Assembly: GCF_003335505.1 (NCBI RefSeq) | Contig: NZ_QPEX01000024.1 | Location: forward strand, 310,001-374,000 | Source: Bremerella cremea | GTDB lineage: Bacteria > Planctomycetota > Planctomycetia > Pirellulales > Pirellulaceae | Length of the DNA: 64,000 nucleotides | Reading direction: 5' to 3' | In this document: in pieces, positions 45,046 through 55,170 of the stretch | How the letters are laid out: every line of letters begins with the position of its first letter | How positions within the stretch are numbered: position 1 is the stretch's first letter | Program-made: the position numbers and the translations under genes | Notes under the pieces: model-generated | Databases searched by the model: none | What the model saw: the letters and a program-made list of their open reading frames with translations, nothing else | Told to the model about the DNA's origin: nothing

Positions 45046-46008
45046 ATGAGCATCAGCGCGTTTATGGAGAAGCATTACCGCCATTTCAACGCTCGCGAGA
45101 TGCTGGACGCAGCCAAGACCTACAAATCGTTGGTCGAAGGTGGCGGCAAGATGTTCATGTCGATCGCCGGGGCAATGAGCACCGCCGAATTGGGCATTTC
45201 GCTGGCCGAGATGATTCGGCAAGACAAGGTCCACGCAATCAGCTGCACAGCGGCAAACTTTGAAGAAGATTTCTTTAATCTCGTAGCCCACGACGATTAC
45301 GAGATGTGCCCCAACTACCGCGATCTTTCGCCGGAAGACGAATTCCAACTGCGCGAAGGCGGGTTTAACCGGGTTACCGATACGTGCATTCCGGAAACGG
45401 TAATCCGCCACTTCGAGCACAACCTGCTGGAATACTGGAAGGAAGCCGACGAAAAGGGAGAGCAGCACTTCCCGACCGACTACTTCTTCCGCCTGCTGAA
45501 AGATGGCAAGCTCCAAGAGCACTACCAAATTCCGCCAGAGCATAGCTGGGTACTGGCCGCCTATGAAAAGGGAATTCCCGTCTTCACGCCAGGCTGGGAA
45601 GACTCGACCCTGGGCAATATCTTTGCAGCTCGCGTGTTCGATGGCACGCTTTCCACACACAACGTGATCCATCCTGGCACACGGATGATGCAAGACCTTG
45701 TCACGTGGTACTTAGAGCACGAAAAGAAGGGAATCGGCTTCTACCAGATTGGTGGTGGGATTGCCGGTGACTTCGCGATTTGCGCCGTGCCGCTGATCTT
45801 GCAAGACTTGGAAAAACGTGATTCCAACTTGTGGAGCTACTTCTGCCAGATCTCTGACTCGACCACATCGTTCGGCTCGTACAGCGGTGCCGTACCTAAC
45901 GAGAAGATCACCTGGTACAAACTCGGCAAAGACAGCCCCAAGTACATGATCAACTCCGACGCCTCGATCGTGGCCCCGCTGATGTTCGCTTACGTCTTGG
46001 GCCAGTAG
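45046..46008 (+). CDS. deoxyhypusine synthase-like protein
   Basis: A 320-residue protein of the deoxyhypusine synthase family, which moves aminobutyl from spermidine through a Lys imine with NAD. Signatures are MFMSIAGAMSTAELGISLAE, the tail SGAVPNEKITWYKLGKDS, and SDASIVAPLMFAYV. Aligned by eye with human DHS (VSWGKIR around K329), K292 in ITWYKLG is the likely catalytic lysine and is kept. Bacteria do not make hypusine on EF-P, and relatives such as bacterial homospermidine synthases use spermidine or putrescine as acceptor; that is a plausible role here. An AGGAG ribosome binding site lies 10 bases upstream. No other polyamine gene is near. Confidence 0.9.
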   Translation: MSISAFMEKHYRHFNAREMLDAAKTYKSLVEGGGKMFMSIAGAMSTAELGISLAEMIRQDKVHAISCTAANFEEDFFNLVAHDDYEMCPNYRDLSPEDEFQLREGGFNRVTDTCIPETVIRHFEHNLLEYWKEADEKGEQHFPTDYFFRLLKDGKLQEHYQIPPEHSWVLAAYEKGIPVFTPGWEDSTLGNIFAARVFDGTLSTHNVIHPGTRMMQDLVTWYLEHEKKGIGFYQIGGGIAGDFAICAVPLILQDLEKRDSNLWSYFCQISDSTTSFGSYSGAVPNEKITWYKLGKDSPKYMINSDASIVAPLMFAYVLGQ

Positions 46009-46553
46009 GCTTTTATGGGGAAACCACGAATGGGCACAGGTCAGAACGAGAAGGCAAAACGCCTTTGATCTATCAATGCTCCACTCGTGATTTCCATGGT
46101 CTTCCTTCTCCCTCCGCTGCTGGACGTTTCCGCTTCAGCAAGCGGGGGCAGAGAAGAAGAGTCCACGCAGGCCGAAGTCCTCTCACGTCTCCGGCAATTT
46201 GCCTCGGCTCAGAACTCTCAAAGACGAGATATTGAGTTTGGCTATCTAGCAAAGCCAGTCTCCCACAGGCCGCCAAACAAACGCGCCTTATCGGTCAGCA
46301 AGGTGGTGTCATCGGGCAACCGCTACAATCGTTGTTTAAATAACGATTACCTAGATCGCGTTGTTTGTCTTAACTGTCCTGATGAATGCAATCGTCAAAA
46401 ATTGCCCGGAAAACCGGAGGATTTAGCCGAGTTTCGCAAGTTTGGTCACGACACTTGCCTTGCTTGAGGAAAGAATAAATCCTTATAGAGAGCCGGGCAT
46501 TTGCCCCCCCGTCAGGTCTTCGATTCTTCTTGCCCCCTTTCGTGAAAGAGCTC
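46009..46553. other. spacer without recognised genes
   Basis: This 545-base spacer between the deoxyhypusine synthase-like and methyltransferase genes contains only short frames with no ribosome binding site or recognisable protein. It should hold the methyltransferase promoter. I see no repeat, RNA or operator. Confidence 0.5.
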
Positions 46554-48173
46554 ATGAGCACTGCCGAAAACCCGCAACAAGCAACACTAGCCGAAGAAGA
46601 GTACAGCTACGATGTCGTTCCCTACCCGAGCCACCCCTTTCGTCAGTCTCACCCCGAGCGTTTGGCGTCGGTGGGGCATTTGTTCGGGCTGAAGCCTACT
46701 CCGATCGAGAAGTGTCGCGTACTGGAAATCGGCTGCGCTGCTGGGGGCAACCTGATTCCAATGGCCGAGGCGTTGCCGGGCAGCGAGTTCCTGGGAGTTG
46801 ATCTTTCCAAGAAGCAGATCGAATCAGGCCAAAAGAATATCGAGGCACTAGGCCTGCGAAATATCGAACTGAAGCACATGGACTGCACGGACATTGACGA
46901 GTCGTTCGGCAAGTTCGATTACATTATCGTTCATGGCGTCTTCTCTTGGATTCCGCACGATGTCCAAGAAGCAGTGTTCAAAATTTGCCACAACAACTTA
47001 ACCGAACACGGCATTGCCTACATCAGCTACAACACCTATCCCGGGTGGCACTTACGAGGGATGATCCGCGACATGATGAACTATCATGTGCGGAACTTTA
47101 ACGATCCGCCACGACGCATCCAACAATCGCGGGCGCTGATCGAATTTCTCGCCAAAAGTGTCTCCTCCGATCGGGGCGCGTACGGCATGCTGCTCAACAG
47201 TGAATTGGAACTACTGCGTCGTCAATCCGACAACTACTTGTTCCACGAGCATCTCGAAAAAGACAACACGCCCATCTACTTCCACGAGTTCGTCGAGCGA
47301 GCAAAGCAGCACGACTTGCAGTACCTGGGCGAATCGCAATTGGCTTCGATGTGGATCGGAAACTTCCCCAAGGAAATCGCCCAAACCTTGGAACGAGTTG
47401 CCCCAGATATCGTTCAGCGGGAACAATATGCCGACTTCGTTCGCAACCGCATGTTCCGCCAAACACTGCTGTGCCATAAGTCTGCGCCGATCTCCCGCGC
47501 CCTTAGCTTGGAATCGCTCGAAGGCGCCTACATCGCCAGCAGCATGGAAGAGAAGGTAGAAGACGGGAAAGCCTCTCAGACCGATGTCAACGCTCCGACG
47601 ACATTCGTCAATGCCATCAGCAAGCAATCGATGACCACTCAAGATCCACTGGTGATCGCCACGGTGCGGCGATTGCGAGAATCGTACCCAGAGGCGATCT
47701 CGTTTGAGAATCTATTTCAACATGCCATGGACACGCTGATCCAAGACACGATCTCGGATGCCTCAAAGATCGAGGCCTTGAAGCGTTCCTTAGCGACGAA
47801 TCTCATTCACATGACGGTTAGCGGCATTGTGGAACTGCAATACAACCCGTCTATGTTTGTGGGCAAGCCGTCCGACAAACCCAAGACTTCGGCTGTGGCA
47901 CAAATGCAAGCCAAGAGCGTTAATCGTCTGACCAATGCCCGGCACGAAACCGTGACGGTCGACGACCTAACCAAGCACTTGACTCCCTATATTGACGGCA
48001 CCCGGACCAGAGAACAACTTGTCGTCGAGCTTAAACGTTTGGTCGATGAAGGGAAGCTGGTCATTCAGCAAAAGGGTGAAAAGCCCGACAGCCTGACCAT
48101 CGACATGGTGATGGGACGCGCGGTTGACGAAGTCTTGAAGCGACTTTCCCAGGCGGCCTTGCTGGTGAATTAG
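46554..48173 (+). CDS. class I methyltransferase with C-terminal regulatory domain
   Basis: A 539-residue SAM-dependent enzyme. The N-terminal Rossmann domain shows motif I VLEIGCAAGGNLIPMA, the acidic GVDLS and FDYIIVHGVFSW. A methyltransferase regulatory domain (PF10119-type) follows from about residue 210, and the C-terminus (about 440-539) is a winged-helix-like segment (LTPYIDGTRTREQLVVELKR). PKMT-like enzymes of this layout methylate lysine in outer-membrane proteins of Rickettsia, but other members act on unknown substrates. I start at 46554, which has an AAAGAG ribosome binding site; the frame to 46530 adds only eight residues. It ends at the terminator at 48209. Confidence 0.9.
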   Translation: MSTAENPQQATLAEEEYSYDVVPYPSHPFRQSHPERLASVGHLFGLKPTPIEKCRVLEIGCAAGGNLIPMAEALPGSEFLGVDLSKKQIESGQKNIEALGLRNIELKHMDCTDIDESFGKFDYIIVHGVFSWIPHDVQEAVFKICHNNLTEHGIAYISYNTYPGWHLRGMIRDMMNYHVRNFNDPPRRIQQSRALIEFLAKSVSSDRGAYGMLLNSELELLRRQSDNYLFHEHLEKDNTPIYFHEFVERAKQHDLQYLGESQLASMWIGNFPKEIAQTLERVAPDIVQREQYADFVRNRMFRQTLLCHKSAPISRALSLESLEGAYIASSMEEKVEDGKASQTDVNAPTTFVNAISKQSMTTQDPLVIATVRRLRESYPEAISFENLFQHAMDTLIQDTISDASKIEALKRSLATNLIHMTVSGIVELQYNPSMFVGKPSDKPKTSAVAQMQAKSVNRLTNARHETVTVDDLTKHLTPYIDGTRTREQLVVELKRLVDEGKLVIQQKGEKPDSLTIDMVMGRAVDEVLKRLSQAALLVN

Positions 48174-48208
48174 TCGCCAGCGAGCAAACTTTCAAGTTAA
48201 TAACGAGA

Positions 48209-48249
48209 CAAGGGATCGAAGGAGCAGCTTTCGATCCCTTGTTCTTTTT
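48209..48249 (+). terminator. rho-independent terminator after the methyltransferase gene
   Basis: A perfect 12-bp stem (48209-48220 with 48230-48241) and 9-base loop is followed by TTCTTTTT. It also lies just past the stop of the convergent FHA gene. Confidence 0.92.
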
Positions 48250-48268
48250 CACTCGGTAATCGCTTGCT

Positions 48269-49543
48269 CTAGCCAACCAACTCTGGCGGGCATGGCAAGC
48301 CTAGCGTTCGCCACGTGCGAATCTCTTGATCGTTCTTAAATATCACCCAACGGGCACCGCGTTCGATTTCCAACAAGATAGCCGAAATCCCATCTAAGAA
48401 ACCGTAGTTGGTGTATTGGCCGTCAGAATACAAATGATTCAGCAACTCGGCGGGACTAGCCAATTCGTTAGTCAGCCGATAAGTGAGACTTGCAAACTCC
48501 ACCTTATCAAGTCGGCTCGCCATACAGATGATCGCGTCTTGGCCCCACGCTTGCCGTAAGATTTCGTGGAAGGCACTGCTGTCTTGCTTAGCAATCAAAA
48601 GCTGCGTGCTTGAGATCTGGACCGCGCCAGCGGCCATGGCTTGCTGATAGAAGCCTGGTTGCTGCTGCGGCTGCAAACGACCGTAATTGGCAATCGCGTA
48701 CAAGAATCGATTCTGGCCAATGAAATCCGCCACGTCGGTCGGAGGCTTAACTTCGTTACGAGGGCAGAAGTAGGTCATGCCCGAAGGAGCCAGCCTGGTT
48801 TCGTAACGCATCTGCAAGCCTTGGGCGATCTCAGCGGCCGAGAGCGACCGTTGGGGCAAAGCTTGTGCCCGCGAAGCACTCGGCATGTTCATCATGCCAT
48901 CCTTCAACTCGTCTACCGGAGGCGAGTTCAGGCTGTCTTCTTGCGGGCGATTATCGACATAATCACTTCCCAGCCCAGCGTTACGGCGAACAATCTTGAA
49001 AGTCTGGCTGCTCAGGCGGGGATAATTTTGCACGCCTTCCGGCTCGGCTTCTTTCTTTTGCTTTGCTTGATAAAACGGATTGTTCTCGGGCGCTATCGAC
49101 TCGGTCCGGTCGTACTCTAAGGGAAACACATCCCCGGGACGACCAGGCGGAAGATTCGACTGCCCAGCCAATTGAGGCGGTCCGATCGCAGGGGAAGTCT
49201 CACCCAGTGAGTCGCTAAGCATGACGACTTGAAACTGCGTTTTCCCAGCCACAATCACATCGCCATCATGCAATTGGATAGCTGCCCCAACTTTGGCACC
49301 ATTGACGAATGTCCCGTTGCGGCTTTGCAAATCTTTCAGGACGACCTGATCGCCTTCACGCGAGATCGAGAAATGCAAGCCTGATAGATGGGGATCATCG
49401 GGAACCGTTAGCTCGGACTTTGTCGTGCGACCAATGCGCACGACTTGGCTACCATCTAACCAGACGCGCCGGTTACCATAATTTGCCGAATAGATTTGAA
49501 GCGCAAGACGCAAGAGAGTGTCTCCATGAGCAAAGAAGACCAC
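48269..49543 (-). CDS. FHA-domain protein with unknown C-terminal domain
   Basis: A 424-residue protein. The FHA domain spans about 25-108, with VVRIGRT (34-40), PHLSGLHFSI (51-60) and LQSRNGTFVNG (72-82), the residues that read phosphothreonine. A low-complexity linker (about 115-255) follows, then a conserved-looking C-terminal domain (about 270-424) beginning FLYAIANYGRLQPQQQPGF and ending RTLGLPCPPELVG, which I cannot name. The start is GTG 49543; no ATG is available in frame. It is transcribed leftward, 153 bases after the kinase gene, in the same direction, so it may read the kinase's phosphorylated linker. Confidence 0.85.
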   Translation of the reverse strand: MVFFAHGDTLLRLALQIYSANYGNRRVWLDGSQVVRIGRTTKSELTVPDDPHLSGLHFSISREGDQVVLKDLQSRNGTFVNGAKVGAAIQLHDGDVIVAGKTQFQVVMLSDSLGETSPAIGPPQLAGQSNLPPGRPGDVFPLEYDRTESIAPENNPFYQAKQKKEAEPEGVQNYPRLSSQTFKIVRRNAGLGSDYVDNRPQEDSLNSPPVDELKDGMMNMPSASRAQALPQRSLSAAEIAQGLQMRYETRLAPSGMTYFCPRNEVKPPTDVADFIGQNRFLYAIANYGRLQPQQQPGFYQQAMAAGAVQISSTQLLIAKQDSSAFHEILRQAWGQDAIICMASRLDKVEFASLTYRLTNELASPAELLNHLYSDGQYTNYGFLDGISAILLEIERGARWVIFKNDQEIRTWRTLGLPCPPELVG

Positions 49544-49696
49544 TTACCCAGGCCTTCAATATCCCCTTATCTAATTATCCAACAAGAGGGAATTTGAGTT
49601 GCAGGATTTCTTGAAATTTGCCCTCTAAATTAGGAAAATTGCGGAAATCGGGTAAGTAACTATCTAACACATCGCTATCAATGGATGCATTTTACG

Positions 49697-52600
49697 CTAT
49701 TGTGAGCCGGTAGGCACATCGTTCTCGACCTCTGGCTTCTGCTCTGCTGGCAGTTGTGTGGAGAACCACAAAATTGCCTGACGATCGAGAGAGGACGTTA
49801 ACAGCATACGGTCGTCGGGTGAGAAGACAATAGACGAGATCGCCTTGCGATGCCCTTTCAAGGGGACAAATTCCTGCACTACTAAGGAAGAGGCCGTATC
49901 CTGATCGTCCATGTCGGCGGCTACGTCCATATATTCGACAAACCAGACAGTTAGTGCGCCGTCGGCACTGCCTGTCACAAGACGTTTGCCATCGCCAGTA
50001 AACGCGGCACCGCTCACATCTGCCGAGTGCCCGGCCAATTCTCGGGGGGCAGTCATGGCGATTTTCTCCCAACGAGCATCCACCCACAGTCGAATCAGCT
50101 TATCCGTACTGGTGGCCGCCATCCGTGTCCCATCGCTGGACACCGCCAAACTCAAAAACTTGCCTGGGTGTGTCGCAAACGGTTCGCTGAGTGGTTCTCC
50201 CGAAGTAGGATCATACATTCGTAGCGAGCCCAACAATTGCTCCCCAAGTTCGTCTTGCTTCTGCATGAAGCTGCTGGCGACCAACAATTTCAATTTGCCT
50301 TCGTCAGGCACCCAAGCCAAAGCATCAATTACCCCTTCGCGGCTTTTCCAAGCTGGCAAGACTTCTTGTTTGGCCAGGTCGATCACGGCAACTTCTTCAC
50401 TGCTTCCTCCGACCGCTAAAAGGTCGTCATGCAAAGCAACACCTTGAATCGCTTGATAGCCAACATCGAATACTTTGATTAAGTCACCGGATGTGGCATC
50501 CCAAATACGCACGAGCCCATCAAGATGAACGGTGACGACTTGCTGGTCCCCTGTTAAAAAATCGGCGAAGACCACCGGTCTGGAAGTCGCCAAGCGAATC
50601 GAGCTTTGGCCCGTTTGTGCATCCCAATATTCGACGTCCCGATTGTAGTACGTCACTTGAATGTGCTGCTTATCATTTGGCAGCGATTCAACCCGAGCAA
50701 CATGACGCATTCCCAAGCGAGAACCGGCATCGCCGACTCGCGCGTGGTTCCAAACTTGATAGTTATCTTGCGACACATCCCAGCGTCCAACATCGGTCCC
50801 CTCATCCGATCGCGCCAACAAAAAGTAGATCACCTGATTATCGTCGGAGATCGAAGGAGAGGTCACTCGGCTATCGCAAGCAACACTCCGAAGTAGCTTC
50901 CGTTTTTTTAAATCAAACAAGCACAACTGCGACGGGCCACGCCCGGTTGCTTCATCGAGCTGATGATAAACGACAGCCGCATGGGTTGAATCTGGTGACA
51001 CCGAGAACAGCAGAAACGGGATTCCTGCTTCCTGGCCGGGAAACTCGAAGACTCGCTGATCCTTCAAGAAGTCAACCATCGATAAAGTCCCCAGCGGTTT
51101 TGCCGCAGGGTTGCCAATCATAAGCACGCTGTCCGATTGAAACGCAATTTGCTTCAAGTTCGCGGCGTTCATCTGCCATACCGGTTTGTCTGGCAGTTGC
51201 TTGGCGTTTGGACTCGGCATTTGATGCACTTGCACCCACACAGGTGTCAGAATCGCCAAGTACTTACCACCTGGCGAAACGGCGAGAGATACGATCTGAG
51301 TTGCACCGATCTTGCAGGCGACATTGAAACCAGGCTCTCCACTGGTCGAGGCCGAACGGAGCATGGTAGTTTGCTTGCCGTTGTCGGTCGGCTCGGCGTC
51401 GACATAGATGAACTGATCGGTGCCTGTAATAGCGACAATGCGGCGGGAACCACCTTGGGTATCGTGATGCCAGACGATGTTTTGTTTCTCGATATCCCAA
51501 ACATCAACCCCAGCACTAGGGTCCGCCGTCAACAGAAAATCGCCAGCCCCAACAGGAATGGTCATGGCCTGTTCGGCAAAGTTCTGACGGTCCCAATCTC
51601 CTACGTGCAAGTTGTGCAGCGGCTGACTAGCTTGCGAATCGGTACTCCAGATTTTGGCAGCGCCTGAACGGTCTCCGGTTATGAACTTGGTTCCATCGTG
51701 CGAGAAGCCAGCCCAAAGCACGCTCGCTGGCAATTCGACATCAAGTTCATCTCGATAGGTTTTATAGTTCCAGAACCGCGCAGTATGATCTTCCGAAGCA
51801 GAAACGACTTCTGGCTGCGAGGGATGAAAAGCACAATCAAAAACGCTTCCACGATGCCCACGCAGCGTCTTGAAAGGCATCAACTTTCCACTTTCGGAAT
51901 CAAGCTTAAGCAGCATAATCGAACCATCGACCAGTGAGATGGCCAGTAGGTTTCGTGATTGATCAAACCGCAACTGATTTACCTGCGAAGGCAGCGATAC
52001 CGCCGACTCTTTTCCTTCCGAGTCTCCATCCCACAGCAGCAGACTTCCATCGGCCATTGCCAACACAACCTGATCGTCGCTGAGATATTGGCAATGTTCG
52101 GCTGGTTCGTCGAGTTGTAGTTCTGCAATTACGTCGTGTTGGTCATCCGCTGTTCGTCGACGAACGGTGTAGCGACCATCGTATTCCTGCGATTGCACAT
52201 ACTCTTTTCCGTTGGGCGATACCGCCACGTCAAACATGGTCATGGCCGTTAAAGCGGTCTCGGCGACCTTCGACTTCGCGTTCACACGATAAATAAAACC
52301 ACCAACGGCGACGTATACATCACCGCGAGCGTCCGGAGCGAACTCGACGGAACGGACCTCGTTGTACGGAAAATATTTATCGAGCTTGGGCACGTCGACC
52401 AAGGTTGGCGGGTCTTTCAAATTCCAGACGAGCAAGTGTTTGCGAGAATGATCGGTGCCAATCCAAAGCTCTTTCCCATCTGGTGAAAAACGCAACACGT
52501 TGATCCGGCAATCTGGAACAGCCAGATGCACCGGCTTGGCCTCGGCAATAGGCTGCTTTGCCGATACCAAGTAAACCCCATCACCGTTGGTTCCAATCGC

Positions 52601-55003
52601 CGTCCATTGCCCATTAGGGGAAATGTCGACTGCGGTCGCCATCCGGTCGAAACTCATATGGGGAATATTAGGGTGACAAAGATAAGCCAAATGCTTCCAT
52701 TCCCAGCTACGATACTCAGGCGGAACTTTTTCCAACAGGTTGAGCGCTGCAGCAATGTCATTCGCTTCAACCTTAGATTGCGCTAAGCCCACTTCTGAAA
52801 ACATGCCGGCGAAATCGGCTAACTTCTTCTGCAGCCGCACGTCGACCAGGGCATCTTCCAGCTTGGCCTGTTCCACCTTGAGCTCTTCGGCTAGTTCATT
52901 CGCCGTTTTCAAATTCTTAAGGGCAATTCCTTCCTGGCGTCGTGCTTCCGTTTCGGCGATACGAGCTTTGCCAGCTTCATCGTTGGCACGTTGTGCTTCG
53001 TCGTTCGCTCTTTGAGCTTCGTCGTTGGCACGGTCTCTTTCCCCCTTGGCCAACGCCTCGGCGGCAACGGCCCGTTCTCGCTGAGCATTGATCAGAAAGA
53101 GCCCGACACCAGCCCCCACCAAGGCAAACATCAACGACGCCACGGCAATCCAGCGAGCCATTTTCGCATTACGAGCAGTCCGTTCCGCATCGGCTTTGGC
53201 CCTCACCAAGGCTGTATAAATCGGTTCTTCATCCGGATCAGAAGAGCCAACCAATTGCAAACCAAGGTCGTAGTCCGCTTTCTTCAGCGCGCACTTAGCA
53301 TATTCCAAGCGAGCTTCGCGAACTCCGTGATCAGCGGCATCGTTCTCGCTCCATAATTTCAACGCGTCCTCGAAACCGAACATGGCTCGGGAAAACAGCT
53401 CGTAGTTTTCCGTTTCCTTGGCAGTTTCAAGTTCTTTCAGAGCGTTATTGGTAAGCTCGATACTTTGGGCCGTCGATTGATACTTGCGTATTTCTTCCTG
53501 TAGCAACGCCACCGAAGCAAATCGCAGTTTCGGAGAAGTCGCCATCGCCGTTAAGGCTATATTCTTGAGACGGCTGGTGCTATCGGAACGTACGATCACA
53601 TTCTGAGCGGCAGCAACAAGGCACTCCGTCACCGTCGAAGCTGCGTGCGGCGGGAAGCCAGTGACGATCTCGTACAGCATGGCCCCTAGGAGGTAAATAT
53701 CGCTGCATTTGCCGATTCGTTCGAGTGGCCCCTTGGCCATTTCCGGAGCCATGTAGGCCGGAGTTCCCCCCATAGTGAACTCTTCGTTGCGGCTAAGATC
53801 AACCGCCAGTCCCCAGTCCATTACCAGGACTTCCCCATACTCGCCGAGCATGACGTTCTCTGGCTTCAAGTCGCGGTGAATGACATTTCTCGAATGTGCG
53901 AACGCGATCGCGTCGGCCACTTTGAGAATGATCTCTAGATTCTCCGCTTCCGTCTTGTTGCGAATCACCTTATGCCACTCGGTGCCGGTGACACACTTCA
54001 TCGAATAGAACAGCGTGCCGTCTTCGGTTTGACCAAGTTCGTGAATCGGTACGATATTCGGATGGTCTAGATGCCCGGTAATAACCGCTTCGCTGAGGAA
54101 CTTAACGCGATCATTTTCCCGTTGTCCGATGTCTCGTTTTAATGTTTTAACCGCGACCCGGCGATGAAGTGATTTCTGGTTGGCAGCGTAGACAACCCCC
54201 ATGCCTCCTTTGCCAATCTGGCTGATGATTGCATAGTCGGAGCCTTCCTCTTGATCAGAGAGAATTCGGCGACAGAGGTCGACCCCCATTTGCTTGGCTT
54301 TGCTGACGGTCGCCGTGCGCATCGTTTCCATGGGCGAGCCATCACCGGCCCCCCAGTACCGTTTCACATCGCTGGGGGAGAGTGGCTTGGAACCAATGGT
54401 GACATGCAGATCTTCTTGGCTTAGCGGACGTTTGCTTTCATCGATATCAATCGTTTGGCCAAAATCTTCCGCGTACCCTTCCTCGACATCAAGATCGAGC
54501 GTCTGCATCGCATCATTTGCACTACCACTTGGCGGCAGTTCGATGGTGGCTTGCCCATCAATATCGTTTTCTTCTGGGCGATCCGCTGGGGTGGGTCCCT
54601 TGGTGTTCAATTCATCCGCTGCGATCGTGGCGGACGTATCCTCGATAGCAAACTCGATCGTTTGCCCAAAATCTTTTTCGTCGACCTTTGCGAGCAGCTC
54701 TTGGCCCACCTCAGCCGCATTGGGCAGATCGATGGTTTGGTTGATCTCGTCCGAAGATGGCTGCTTGTCGTCGGGAAGCTCGAGGGTGAAACCATCGTAG
54801 CGTTGATCTTGTTTTTCAGACGAGGGATCCGTTTGCGCGGGAAGCTGATCTGACTCGCTGAAATCGAGTACCGGGGAATTATCGCTACCATCCTCCTCAA
54901 CCGCAGCACCTTCCCATCTTGCATCGCAATTGGGGCAAAAACCTGCCAATCGCTGAAAGTCAGGCAGCTCAGCATGGCATTGAGGGCATTTGAAAGTCGA
55001 CAT
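49697..55003 (-). CDS. Ser/Thr protein kinase with zinc ribbon and WD40-type propeller
   Basis: A 1768-residue receptor-like kinase. Residues 1-30 form a zinc ribbon (C6/C9, C23/C26). A linker (about 35-215) repeats Thr-Ile/Leu-Asp/Glu at T90, T115, T153, T168 and T184, plus T202 (TIG). The kinase domain (about 258-520) has glycine loop IGKGGMG (263-269), K286 in VAVK, catalytic HRDLKPEN (376-383) and DWG (396-398), which replaces DFG, as in many planctomycete kinases; all catalytic residues are present. A TM helix is at about 614-636, followed by a coiled coil (ERDRANDEAQRANDEAQR) and WD40-type blades (about 780-1750; ISPNGQWTAIGTNG, FSPDGKELWIG, FSPDDRMLLTSSLDRQ). The propeller lies outside the cytoplasm. 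It is part of a leftward group with the FHA and giant-repeat genes. Confidence 0.93.
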   Translation of the reverse strand: MSTFKCPQCHAELPDFQRLAGFCPNCDARWEGAAVEEDGSDNSPVLDFSESDQLPAQTDPSSEKQDQRYDGFTLELPDDKQPSSDEINQTIDLPNAAEVGQELLAKVDEKDFGQTIEFAIEDTSATIAADELNTKGPTPADRPEENDIDGQATIELPPSGSANDAMQTLDLDVEEGYAEDFGQTIDIDESKRPLSQEDLHVTIGSKPLSPSDVKRYWGAGDGSPMETMRTATVSKAKQMGVDLCRRILSDQEEGSDYAIISQIGKGGMGVVYAANQKSLHRRVAVKTLKRDIGQRENDRVKFLSEAVITGHLDHPNIVPIHELGQTEDGTLFYSMKCVTGTEWHKVIRNKTEAENLEIILKVADAIAFAHSRNVIHRDLKPENVMLGEYGEVLVMDWGLAVDLSRNEEFTMGGTPAYMAPEMAKGPLERIGKCSDIYLLGAMLYEIVTGFPPHAASTVTECLVAAAQNVIVRSDSTSRLKNIALTAMATSPKLRFASVALLQEEIRKYQSTAQSIELTNNALKELETAKETENYELFSRAMFGFEDALKLWSENDAADHGVREARLEYAKCALKKADYDLGLQLVGSSDPDEEPIYTALVRAKADAERTARNAKMARWIAVASLMFALVGAGVGLFLINAQRERAVAAEALAKGERDRANDEAQRANDEAQRANDEAGKARIAETEARRQEGIALKNLKTANELAEELKVEQAKLEDALVDVRLQKKLADFAGMFSEVGLAQSKVEANDIAAALNLLEKVPPEYRSWEWKHLAYLCHPNIPHMSFDRMATAVDISPNGQWTAIGTNGDGVYLVSAKQPIAEAKPVHLAVPDCRINVLRFSPDGKELWIGTDHSRKHLLVWNLKDPPTLVDVPKLDKYFPYNEVRSVEFAPDARGDVYVAVGGFIYRVNAKSKVAETALTAMTMFDVAVSPNGKEYVQSQEYDGRYTVRRRTADDQHDVIAELQLDEPAEHCQYLSDDQVVLAMADGSLLLWDGDSEGKESAVSLPSQVNQLRFDQSRNLLAISLVDGSIMLLKLDSESGKLMPFKTLRGHRGSVFDCAFHPSQPEVVSASEDHTARFWNYKTYRDELDVELPASVLWAGFSHDGTKFITGDRSGAAKIWSTDSQASQPLHNLHVGDWDRQNFAEQAMTIPVGAGDFLLTADPSAGVDVWDIEKQNIVWHHDTQGGSRRIVAITGTDQFIYVDAEPTDNGKQTTMLRSASTSGEPGFNVACKIGATQIVSLAVSPGGKYLAILTPVWVQVHQMPSPNAKQLPDKPVWQMNAANLKQIAFQSDSVLMIGNPAAKPLGTLSMVDFLKDQRVFEFPGQEAGIPFLLFSVSPDSTHAAVVYHQLDEATGRGPSQLCLFDLKKRKLLRSVACDSRVTSPSISDDNQVIYFLLARSDEGTDVGRWDVSQDNYQVWNHARVGDAGSRLGMRHVARVESLPNDKQHIQVTYYNRDVEYWDAQTGQSSIRLATSRPVVFADFLTGDQQVVTVHLDGLVRIWDATSGDLIKVFDVGYQAIQGVALHDDLLAVGGSSEEVAVIDLAKQEVLPAWKSREGVIDALAWVPDEGKLKLLVASSFMQKQDELGEQLLGSLRMYDPTSGEPLSEPFATHPGKFLSLAVSSDGTRMAATSTDKLIRLWVDARWEKIAMTAPRELAGHSADVSGAAFTGDGKRLVTGSADGALTVWFVEYMDVAADMDDQDTASSLVVQEFVPLKGHRKAISSIVFSPDDRMLLTSSLDRQAILWFSTQLPAEQKPEVENDVPTGSQ

Positions 55004-55170
55004 GAAGAAACTTCCCCGATTCGTGGCACGGGTGGACGTGTCACGATGGATTACGGCGATTCGATAGCTTTTCCCTGAAAACCGGCATCTTCCAGGTCGG
55101 ATGATAACGCGTTATGAGCCTGTCCCCAAACGAGTTGGCTTGCATAACGCTCCTTTAACCTAGATTACGA

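Noticed and set aside
46087..46467. 126-residue frame in the spacer before the methyltransferase
   Set aside because: No start signal, low complexity and no homology that I can recognise.
55021..55046. Hairpin between the giant gene and the kinase gene
   Set aside because: The stem is imperfect and no T-run follows, so I do not call a terminator; the two genes may be co-transcribed.
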